Part shown: positions 46,958-54,367 of the stretch, one piece after another
Layout of the letters: each line of letters begins with the position of its first letter
Numbering within the stretch: position 1 is the first letter of the stretch
Assembly: GCF_021249405.1 (NCBI RefSeq)
Contig: NZ_CP089593.1
Location: forward strand, 1,550,001 to 1,614,000
DNA: 64,000 nt
Direction of reading: 5' to 3'
Source of the DNA: Halobacterium zhouii
GTDB lineage: Archaea > Halobacteriota > Halobacteria > Halobacteriales > Halobacteriaceae
Notes under the pieces: model-generated
The model's database searches: none
What the model saw: only the letters and a program-made list of their open reading frames with translations
What the model was told of the DNA's origin: nothing
Program-made: the position numbers and the translations under genes

Positions 46958-49144
46958 ATGGCTACGTGTATTGTCTGTGGCGCCGCCACTGACGGCCACA
47001 TCTGTGACACCCACGAAGAAGACGTCGCGTTCGAATTCCGAGGAAACAGCCCCGACCAACTGACCGCCGGTCGCTTCTACCGCGGCTCCGTCGACGGCTT
47101 CGCCGACTTCGGTGCGTTCGTCGACATCGGCGACTCCGTCACCGGCCTGCTCCACCGCAGCGAGGTTCCGGGTCGACTCGAATCCCTCGACTGGGACGAC
47201 GGCGACCAGGTGTACGTGCAGGTGATGAACGTCCACGACAACGGCAACATCGACCTCGGCTGGTCGATCCGTCAGGCCGAGCGGGACTTCCGCGGCCAAC
47301 TCGTCGACGACCCGAGCGCCGACTCGAACGCCCAACTCCCGGAGGAACCCGAGGGAAACGGGCATAGTGCGGACGCAAGCACCGAGACGGAGACGGCCGA
47401 CGGCGGTACGCCGACGTCCGAGTCGAACAGCGAGTTCGAGTTCGGCGACGACGAAACGGACGCAGACGACACCCCGCAAGCGGGCGACGCCGGGGAACCG
47501 AACGGCGAGACGAACGACAGCCAGGCGACCACCGACGCACGCTCGTCGGACTCCGAGGAGCGCGCGCAGACTCGTGACGAGTCCGGCGCCGAGACCGAGT
47601 CAGCGTCAGGCGCCGACGAGGCCGAGGACGACCAGGACGACGCAGCTCCGGAGGACGTCGAGCGCGTCGAAATCGCGTCCCTCGACGACCGCATCGGCGA
47701 CCGCGTCGCGCTCGAAGCCGAGGTCGTGAGCACCCGGCAGACCAGCGGCCCGACGATCTTCGAACTCGTGGACGAGACCGGCGCCGTCGACTGCGCCGCG
47801 TTCGTCGAAGCCGGCGTGCGCGCCTACCCCGACGTCGAAGCGGGCGACGTCGTCCGACTCGTCGGCGAGGTCGAGAGCCACCACGGCGACCGACAGGTCG
47901 AGACCGAGGAACTGACCGTGCTCTCCGGCGAGAACGCCGACGCCGTCTCCGCACGCAAGGCCGAAGCGCTGAACGAGCGCGCCGCGCCCGAGGACACGAC
48001 CCTGCTCGCCGACGACGACGACGTCGCGGCAGTCCAGGACGACCTGGTCGACGCCGCGACCAGCATCCGACGCGCGGTCATCGAGGGGCAACCCGTCATC
48101 CTCCGACACACCGCGACCGTCGAGGGGTACGTCGCCGGCACCGCACTGGAGCGCTCGCTGCTCCCGCTCGTCCGCGACGAGCACGCCCGCGACGACGCCC
48201 AGTACCACTACGTCGACCGTCGACCGCTCGACGACGCGTTCTACACCATCGAGGACGCGACGAACGACGTGACGGACATGCTCGAGGCCGCCGAACGCCA
48301 CGACGAGAAACACCCGCTGTTCGTGCTCGTCGGCGCGGGAAGCACGAGCGAGTCCGCAGACGGCGTCGGTCTACTCGACATGTACGACGCGGAGACCGTC
48401 GTCGTCGACGGCGGCTACGCCGACGACGCCCCCGCCGTTGACGCGCTCGTCAGCCCCACCAACGACGGCGGCAACACGGTGAACACGGGCGCGCTCGGCG
48501 CGCAACTCGCCGCGCTCGTCAACGGTGACGTGCGCGAGGACATCCGCCACCTCCCCGGCATTGCGTACTGGACGGACGTTCCGACCGCGTACGCTGACCT
48601 CGCCGCGGAGAGCGGCTACGAGCGCGAGGAACTCGCGACGCTCCGGGACGCCATCGCACTCGAGGCGTTCTACCAGTCCTACGAGGACAAGCGCGAACTC
48701 ATCACGGACCTGCTCTGGGACGAGACCGGCGGCTCCCTCGCCGAACACGTCGCAGACCAGTTCCGCACGAAACTCGACACCGAACTCGACACCGCCGAAC
48801 CCCACCTCGAACCGCGCGGCGAGGGCGGCGTCGTCTTCGAAGTGCTCGACGTCGGCGAGTTCACGCATCAGTACGACTTCCCGCCGGTCGACCTCCTGCT
48901 CGACGCGCTCTCCCGGCGCGACGACCGCGCGGACGTGCTGCTCGGCGTTGGCGACGACGAACTCCGCGTGCGGAGCGACGAGGACGTCGACGTCCGCGCA
49001 GTCGGCGAGCGCGTCGCCGACGAACTCCCCGAGGCCGGCGTGGTGCCGCGAGGCGCGCGCGACGGCCGCATCGAGTTCCTCTCCGGAGAGAAGGACGCGG
49101 TCACCGACGCCGTCGTTGCAGCCATCACCGACCAGTTGGCCTGA
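46958..49144 (+). CDS. RecJ/DHH-like protein with zinc finger, S1 and OB domains; DHH site degenerate
   Basis: A 728-residue multidomain protein. Residues 1-20 form a zinc finger (C4, C7, C16, H19). About 38-108 is an S1 RNA-binding domain (FYRGSVDGFADFGAFVDIGD), 110-215 an acidic disordered linker, 230-300 an OB fold (RVALEAEVVSTRQTSGPTIF), and 365-728 a RecJ/DHH plus DHHA1 module. The two catalytic motifs have decayed: RHTATVEG (383-390) where relatives have RHHADxDG, and VVDGGY (482-487) where the DHH should be. So it is probably a nuclease-dead scaffold, in the way Cdc45 is (inference). Archaeal RecJ homologues bind GINS and the replisome. Confidence 0.85.
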   Translation: MATCIVCGAATDGHICDTHEEDVAFEFRGNSPDQLTAGRFYRGSVDGFADFGAFVDIGDSVTGLLHRSEVPGRLESLDWDDGDQVYVQVMNVHDNGNIDLGWSIRQAERDFRGQLVDDPSADSNAQLPEEPEGNGHSADASTETETADGGTPTSESNSEFEFGDDETDADDTPQAGDAGEPNGETNDSQATTDARSSDSEERAQTRDESGAETESASGADEAEDDQDDAAPEDVERVEIASLDDRIGDRVALEAEVVSTRQTSGPTIFELVDETGAVDCAAFVEAGVRAYPDVEAGDVVRLVGEVESHHGDRQVETEELTVLSGENADAVSARKAEALNERAAPEDTTLLADDDDVAAVQDDLVDAATSIRRAVIEGQPVILRHTATVEGYVAGTALERSLLPLVRDEHARDDAQYHYVDRRPLDDAFYTIEDATNDVTDMLEAAERHDEKHPLFVLVGAGSTSESADGVGLLDMYDAETVVVDGGYADDAPAVDALVSPTNDGGNTVNTGALGAQLAALVNGDVREDIRHLPGIAYWTDVPTAYADLAAESGYEREELATLRDAIALEAFYQSYEDKRELITDLLWDETGGSLAEHVADQFRTKLDTELDTAEPHLEPRGEGGVVFEVLDVGEFTHQYDFPPVDLLLDALSRRDDRADVLLGVGDDELRVRSDEDVDVRAVGERVADELPEAGVVPRGARDGRIEFLSGEKDAVTDAVVAAITDQLA

Positions 49145-49211
49145 CGGCGTCGCGCGCTGACCGGTTCGGCTAACGACACGCTTTTTCACGCGCGAGCGCT
49201 TCCATCTGGTA

Positions 49212-50858
49212 ATGAGTAGCGACGCCGACGGCTCGTTCGCGGCCGCCTGCGAGGACCTCGTGGAGCGCATCCTCGCGGGCGACGTCGACCGGGAGAGCGT
49301 CGAGAGCGCGAAACTCGAGGTGTGCTCTGAGCATTCCGCCGAGAAGGTGCCGAAGCACTCGGAGATCCTCGATTTCGCGCCGGAGGGCCGCCGCGAGGAA
49401 CTCGAGGAGGTTCTCCAGCGCAAGCCCGTCCGCACGGCGTCGGGGGTGACGCCCGTCGCCATCATGACGAGTCCGAAGATGTGCCCGCACGGGAAGTGCC
49501 TCTACTGCCCGGGCGGTCCCGCTAGCGATTTCTCCTCGAGCCAGTCGTACACGGGCCACGAGCCGGCGGCGGCCCGCGGCGTCCAGAACGACTACGACCC
49601 GTACGGCCAGGTGACGCTGCGCCTCCACCAGCTCCGAGAGATCGGTCACCCCGTCGACAAGGTCGAACTCATCCTGATGGGGGGTACGATGACGTCCCGG
49701 AGCCACGACTATCAGGAGTGGTTCGTGAAGCGCGCGCTCGAAGCGATGAACGACTACGACCTCGACGCGGAGCCGGAACCTGCCGAGGAGGAGTCGTTCA
49801 AGCCCGACCCCGACTCGTACGACTTCGAGTATCTGGAGGACGTCATCGCCGAGAACGAGTACGGCGACATCCGGAACATCGGCACGACGTTCGAGACGAA
49901 GCCGGACTGGTGTGACCCCGAGCAGATCGACCGCATGCTCGACCTCGGCGGCACGAAAGTCGAGGTCGGTGTGCAGACGACTTACGAGCGAATCAACCGG
50001 GAGATGCACCGCGGGCACGGCGTGCAGGCCTCCATCGACGCGAACCGCCGGCTCCGCGATTCGGCGTTCAAGGTCGGATTCCACATGATGCCCGGCCAGC
50101 CCGGGATGACCAAGGAGATGGTCGTCGAGGACTTCCGGCGACTGTTCGAGGACGAGCGCTGGAAGCCCGACTATCTCAAGATCTACCCGACGCTCGTCGT
50201 GCGGGACACCATCACGTACGACATGTGGCGCCGCGACGAGTTCGAGCCGTTGACCAACGACGAGGCCGCAGAACTCGTCGCCGAGGTCAAGGATATGATT
50301 CCGCGGTACACGCGCCTGCAGCGCGTGCAGCGGGACATTCCCGCGGACTTCATCGACGCCGGCGTCTGGAAGTCGAATCTCCGCCAGCTTGCATGGAAGC
50401 GCATGGAGGAGCACGGCTACACGTGTGACTGCATCCGCTGCCGGGAGGCGGGGATGAACGACGAGGAGCCGGAGAACGTCGAACTCGACGTGATGACCTA
50501 CGAGGCGTCGGGCGGCACGGAGCACTTCCTGAGCTTCGAGGACTTCGAGAAGGACCTTCTCGTCGGGTTCGCGCGCGTTCGTTTCCCGAACAATCCTGTG
50601 CGCCGCGAACTGGAGAACGCCGCGCTGCTTCGGGAACTCCACGTCTACGGGAGCGAAGTTGGCGTCGGCGACGAGACCGCCAGCGGCCAGCACCAGCACA
50701 AGGGCTACGGCCGCCGCCTGATGGAGCGCGCCGAGGGGCTGGCCGCCGACGCGGGCTACGACAAACTCAGCGTCATCTCGGGCATCGGCGCGCGCCAGTA
50801 CTACAAGCAGAAGCTGGGCTACCACCAGGACGGGCCGTACGTCAGCAAACAGTTGTAG
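49212..50858 (+). CDS. elp3: tRNA uridine(34) acetyltransferase Elp3
   Basis: A 548-residue radical-SAM/GNAT enzyme that uses acetyl-CoA and SAM to modify wobble uridine 34 of tRNA. The radical-SAM cysteines are C91-x4-C96-x2-C99 (MCPHGKCLYC). The C-terminal GNAT domain carries the acetyl-CoA loop HQHKGYGRRLMERAEGLAAD and the closing LGYHQDGPYV. Archaeal Elp3 acts alone without the eukaryotic Elp1/2/4-6. Length and start are normal. It is a single-gene unit with a TATA-like sequence upstream (cacgctttttcac, 49179-49191). Confidence 0.97.
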   Translation: MSSDADGSFAAACEDLVERILAGDVDRESVESAKLEVCSEHSAEKVPKHSEILDFAPEGRREELEEVLQRKPVRTASGVTPVAIMTSPKMCPHGKCLYCPGGPASDFSSSQSYTGHEPAAARGVQNDYDPYGQVTLRLHQLREIGHPVDKVELILMGGTMTSRSHDYQEWFVKRALEAMNDYDLDAEPEPAEEESFKPDPDSYDFEYLEDVIAENEYGDIRNIGTTFETKPDWCDPEQIDRMLDLGGTKVEVGVQTTYERINREMHRGHGVQASIDANRRLRDSAFKVGFHMMPGQPGMTKEMVVEDFRRLFEDERWKPDYLKIYPTLVVRDTITYDMWRRDEFEPLTNDEAAELVAEVKDMIPRYTRLQRVQRDIPADFIDAGVWKSNLRQLAWKRMEEHGYTCDCIRCREAGMNDEEPENVELDVMTYEASGGTEHFLSFEDFEKDLLVGFARVRFPNNPVRRELENAALLRELHVYGSEVGVGDETASGQHQHKGYGRRLMERAEGLAADAGYDKLSVISGIGARQYYKQKLGYHQDGPYVSKQL

Positions 50859-51039
50859 CGCGGCTGTCTCGTAGCGCCTCCGAATTAGGGGCTTGCAGGC
50901 GGCGACCGTTTTCCCGGCGCGCTGTGCCGCCGTTCCGAATTCTGTCGCGCCGGGCGGAGTTCAGTTCACGCACCGGGTTGGTTCCGTCATCCTATTTGAA
51001 TCTACGCAGCAGTAGTTGGCAGCATCCACAACAAGCGGT

Positions 51040-51276
51040 AGCCGCCAGCTTCCGCGAGTGAGCGGTTCGACAGAACCCGAGCGACGCGGTTCGCTCCGCG
51101 AACGAAGTGAGCGGAGGCCGACGACCGAAGGACGCGAAGCGGACTGAGGGAGGAGTGCTTTTAGTGCAGGTTTTGCCGCGGGCGCGCGAAGCGCGCCCGT
51201 GGTCCGAGAGACGCTCCGCGTCTCTCGTCATCTCGGAAGACGCGCAGCGTCTTCCGGCGACAGCGCAAAACGTGCG
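51040..51276. repeat. 3'-of-gene repeat element with three tandem triloop hairpins (downstream of surE)
   Basis: The 418-bp gap between Elp3 and surE has no gene. Adjacent to the surE stop, three perfect hairpins with 3-nt loops follow each other: GGGCGCGC/GCGCGCCC (51180-51198), CGAGAGACGC/GCGTCTCTCG (51205-51227) and CGGAAGACGC/GCGTCTTCCG (51234-51256). The stretch before them (51060-51165), with GGAGGAGTGCTTTT and GTCGGCCTCC-type blocks, is related to the long inverted repeat at 12.8-13.2 kb. It is oriented so that surE carries the element just after its stop codon, the same arrangement as at that repeat. Confidence 0.7.
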
Positions 51277-52050
51277 CTAGAGAAGCCCACCAGGCGTCAC
51301 GCCGTCTGGGACGCCGTGTGGGGTGGTGAGCGGGGTGATACTGACTTCGTTCTGGACGCAGGCGCGGCGGTCAGTGCCTTCGGGGTCGGGAACGTCGCGT
51401 TCGTGGAACTGGTGCCAGAAGCGGTCCTGGACGTCGACGCCGTTCTCGGTGACGGTGGTCTGGAGTTCGTACTCCTCGGTCGGCCGGGTGACGCGGAGCG
51501 CCGGATTCTCGGCGTGGTCGGCGGAGGGGGCGTTGACGGTGAGGTAGTCGGCGGTGGGGAGGACGTCGCCGGCGGCGAAGCCGGGGACGAGGTCGGCGGT
51601 GACGTCGGCAGCGACGTCGAACTTCTCGATGGCAGGGTTCCAGCCGTTGCCGGGTTCGAACTCCCAGTCGTAGAGCGAGACGGCGACGGCGGGGAGGCCG
51701 AGGAAGCCGGCTTCCATGGCGGCGCCGACGGTGCCCGAGCGACCGAGAATGTGTGCACCGAGGTTCGGGCCGTCGTTACAGCCGGAGACCACGATATCGG
51801 GGGAGACGTCGAGTGCGCCGACGGAGAAGACGACGCAGTCGGCGGGCGTACCGTCGACGGCGTAGCCGACGTCGCGTTCTTCGTAGTCGAGTGCGTCGAA
51901 CGACCGGGTCTGGCCGCAGCCGGATTGTTCGTCCTTCGGGGCGACGACGGTGACGTCGTGGTCGTCGCCGAGGCGGTCGTTGAGGGCGCGGATGCCGGGG
52001 GCGTCGATTCCGTCGTCGTTGGTGAGGAGGACGGACAGCGAGTCGGTCAT
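51277..52050 (-). CDS. surE: 5'/3'-nucleotidase SurE
   Basis: A 257-residue SurE phosphatase that hydrolyses nucleoside monophosphates in the stationary phase or in stress. The metal site NDDG (N11, D12, D13; TNDDGIDAPG) and SGCNDGPNLG are intact, and the GTVGAAMEAGFLGLPAVAVS block is typical. Length is normal. It is divergent from the ZIP transporter gene, with a 116-bp spacer. The stop codon is followed directly by the repeat element described at 51040-51276. Confidence 0.95.
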   Translation of the reverse strand: MTDSLSVLLTNDDGIDAPGIRALNDRLGDDHDVTVVAPKDEQSGCGQTRSFDALDYEERDVGYAVDGTPADCVVFSVGALDVSPDIVVSGCNDGPNLGAHILGRSGTVGAAMEAGFLGLPAVAVSLYDWEFEPGNGWNPAIEKFDVAADVTADLVPGFAAGDVLPTADYLTVNAPSADHAENPALRVTRPTEEYELQTTVTENGVDVQDRFWHQFHERDVPDPEGTDRRACVQNEVSITPLTTPHGVPDGVTPGGLL

Positions 52051-52135
52051 TGGCGGTCGTACTCACCGGGCGACGGTAGGCGTTGCGGAAGTGGCCGGAG
52101 TCGGTATCTCTCGGGTGAGCGAGCTACGCGGTCGT

Positions 52136-52142
52136 CTTTAAG
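52136..52142 (+). promoter_or_regulatory. TATA-like box of the ZIP gene
   Basis: CTTTAAG lies about 28 bp before the GTG at 52167 and only 1 bp before an earlier GTG at 52143. This argues for the later codon as the true start. Confidence 0.55.
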
Positions 52143-52166
52143 GTGTCGCGTCGTGACAGTACAGTC

Positions 52167-52982
52167 GTGCTGGTCGAGTGGTTCGTTCGGATCGCGGGCC
52201 AGGATCCGCTCGTGCAGGCGCTGGTCGCTGGGGTCATCATCGCCGGCCTGAACCTCCTCGGTGCGGTGTTGATACTCGTCTGGTCGGACCCGAGCGAGCG
52301 CTCGCTGGACGCGGCGCTCGGGTTCGCGGCGGGCGTGATGCTCGCGGCGAGTTTCACGAGTCTCATCATCCCTGGAATCGAGTTGGGAGGCGAAGGCGGC
52401 GTGTTGAAGGTCATCGCCGGGCTTCTGCTCGGCGTTGCAGTGCTCGACCAGGCCGACCGGTGGGTGCCACACGTCCACGTCCTCGTCACCGGGCGGGAGC
52501 GCGGTGACCAGACGGTGACCGACGCGAACGTCAGTTCCGTGGTGCTGTTCATCGTCGCCATCACCATCCACAACATGCCAGAGGGGCTGGCGGTCGGCGT
52601 GGGGTTCGGGAGCGGGAACCTCGAGGACGCGATTCCGCTGATGCTCGCCATCGGCGTCCAGAACATCCCCGAGGGGCTGGCAGTGTCCGTGGCCGCCGTC
52701 AACGCGGGGTTCGACCGACTCGACTACGCGGCCCTCACGGGAATCCGCGCGGGCCTCGTGGAGATTCCGCTGTGTCTGTTCGGCGCGTGGGCGGTGACTG
52801 CCGCGTCCTCGATACTGCCGTACGCGATGGGCTTTGCGGCGGGCGGGATGTTGTTCGTCATCAGCGACGAAATCGTCCCGGAGACGCACACGCACGGCCA
52901 CGAGCGGGTCGCCACGCTCGGCACCATGCTCGGCGTCGTGGTGATGTTGTATCTCGACGTCGTGCTCGCGTCGGGTGGCTGA
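52167..52982 (+). CDS. ZIP family metal transporter
   Basis: A 271-residue protein with about eight membrane segments. The metal-path motifs are HNMPEGLAVG (H135-N136, E139) in TM4 and QNIPEGLAVS (Q165-N166, E169) in TM5. In most ZIPs TM5 starts with His, so the Gln165 here is unusual and may shift metal selectivity. A cytoplasmic loop with HVHVL is short and His-poor. ZIP proteins import Zn, Fe or Mn. GTG 52167 is used because the TATA-like box at 52136-52142 would lie next to the alternative start. Divergent from surE. Confidence 0.9.
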   Translation: MLVEWFVRIAGQDPLVQALVAGVIIAGLNLLGAVLILVWSDPSERSLDAALGFAAGVMLAASFTSLIIPGIELGGEGGVLKVIAGLLLGVAVLDQADRWVPHVHVLVTGRERGDQTVTDANVSSVVLFIVAITIHNMPEGLAVGVGFGSGNLEDAIPLMLAIGVQNIPEGLAVSVAAVNAGFDRLDYAALTGIRAGLVEIPLCLFGAWAVTAASSILPYAMGFAAGGMLFVISDEIVPETHTHGHERVATLGTMLGVVVMLYLDVVLASGG

Positions 52983-52994
52983 CGGCAGCAGAAG

Positions 52995-54164
52995 CTACAC
53001 GACGCCGAATCCGAACATCGGACCGTAGAGCGCGTGCAACACGACGCCGACGACGAGCGCGGGTAGCGTGGTGTAGATGGACGCGACGACGGCGGCGGTC
53101 TTGTCCACGGCGATGAGTGGGAACAGCGCGTCCCCGTCCTGACTGACGGCGTTCGCGGCGAGCGCGGAGAACGGGATTGCGCCCTCTGCGTACGCGGTCG
53201 CGAGCACGATCTGGGGACCACAACCCGGAATCAGCCCGACGATTGCGCCGCCGATGGGCGCGAGCAGACCGGCGGCCGCGGCGGCGGCCTGTACGTCGAA
53301 TCCGGTGGCGGCGACGCCGTACTCGTAGGCGAGGTAGCCGGCGACGACCCAGACGGTGACGAAACTGGTTTCGAACGCGGCGTGCCGGAACGCCTCGTAG
53401 CGCGAGGACGCGGTGCCGCCGCGGCCCGGCGGCGAACTCCGGACGAAGCGCCGCCCGATGGCGTAGAGGTAGACGGAGACGGCGGTGCCCGCGAGTCCGA
53501 CGACAGTGAACAGACCGTCGAATCCGAGGCCGAACGTGAACGCGACGGCGGGCGCGCCGGCCAGGAGGTAGGTGACGCCGAGCGCGAGTGCGGCGAGCGC
53601 GAGCACCCACCACGCGGCGTGGAGTGCGTGCGTCAGCGGCGTGAGTAGGCGGTGGTCGCGGCCCGGATTCACCTCGCAGGCGTCGGCGTGCACGGTGCCA
53701 CCGTCGGTTGTGCCGCCGTCGGTCGCTGGCTGTAAGCGTGCGACCGCGCTGTCGACGCGCGAGACGCCCATTCCCCACCTGTCGATGGCGTACCCGGTGA
53801 GGATGGCCGAGAGGAACGCGAGCGCGTAGGCGTACAGCGCGGCCTCGGGGGCGAGCGCGAGAATCACGAACGCGGAGTCACCAGCGGTCGCGGCGAGCGT
53901 CGCCACCACGGTGCCAAAGGAGACACTCCCGCGAAGGTACAGCGGCATCACGACGATGGCGCCGCCACATCCCGGCGTGAGTCCGAGGAGTGCGCCGACG
54001 AGCGGTTGCAGTCGCTCGTTTTCTTCGAGGCGTTCGACGAGCGCGCCGCGCGTCCAGTACTGGAGGAGACCGAACGCGACGACGGTGACGGCGACGAACG
54101 CGCTGACCTGCACGTAGGCGTCGCGCGCGGAGACGAGGAAGATATCCAACAGTTCGAGAGCCAT
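52995..54164 (-). CDS. Putative 10-TM heavy-metal exporter (ArsP_2/manganese-transporter-like)
   Basis: A 389-residue membrane protein with two homologous halves. Each half carries a P-GCG motif: LTPGCGGAIVVMPLYLRGSV in the first half and IPGCGPQIVLATAYAEGA in the second, as in the family often labelled putative manganese transporter. A hydrophilic central loop (residues about 150-175) contains His/Cys/Asp. A DtxR-type palindrome sits directly before the ATG. It is convergent with the ZIP gene (12 bp apart); an importer-like and an exporter-like metal gene are thus neighbours. Substrate (Mn, Fe or other) is inferred, not shown. Confidence 0.85.
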   Translation of the reverse strand: MALELLDIFLVSARDAYVQVSAFVAVTVVAFGLLQYWTRGALVERLEENERLQPLVGALLGLTPGCGGAIVVMPLYLRGSVSFGTVVATLAATAGDSAFVILALAPEAALYAYALAFLSAILTGYAIDRWGMGVSRVDSAVARLQPATDGGTTDGGTVHADACEVNPGRDHRLLTPLTHALHAAWWVLALAALALGVTYLLAGAPAVAFTFGLGFDGLFTVVGLAGTAVSVYLYAIGRRFVRSSPPGRGGTASSRYEAFRHAAFETSFVTVWVVAGYLAYEYGVAATGFDVQAAAAAAGLLAPIGGAIVGLIPGCGPQIVLATAYAEGAIPFSALAANAVSQDGDALFPLIAVDKTAAVVASIYTTLPALVVGVVLHALYGPMFGFGVV

Positions 54165-54166
54165 TA

Positions 54167-54180
54167 TTAGATATGTCTAA
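54167..54180. promoter_or_regulatory. DtxR/MntR-type palindrome at the start of the metal exporter gene
   Basis: TTAGATATGTCTAA (arms TTAGA and TCTAA around 4 bp) lies 3-16 bp upstream of ATG 54164 on the transcribed side. It resembles the TTAGG-type inverted repeats bound by iron- or manganese-dependent DtxR-family repressors. A TATA-like ACTATGAT (54182-54189, minus strand) is just upstream, so a bound dimer would cover the transcription start. Confidence 0.55.
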
Positions 54181-54367
54181 ATCATAGTTTGTCGTAGTCG
54201 AACTTATACCTTGTGTGGGTTGGCTACCCGGTCGAAGTTCGAGGAGTCGCTCTGGACGAGCACGCAACTCGCGGCTCCCTGTGGTCGCCGCTCGTGATAA
54301 CGTGGCCTCGCTGCGCTCGGCCACGCACACCGTAAGGCAGAGGGACACCCCACCCAAACTCCCCGGC

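Noticed and set aside
54215..54367. N-terminal extension of RqcH
   Set aside because: The 51 extra residues are basic and low-complexity, unlike any NFACT protein, and the ATG at 54368 gives the conserved start.
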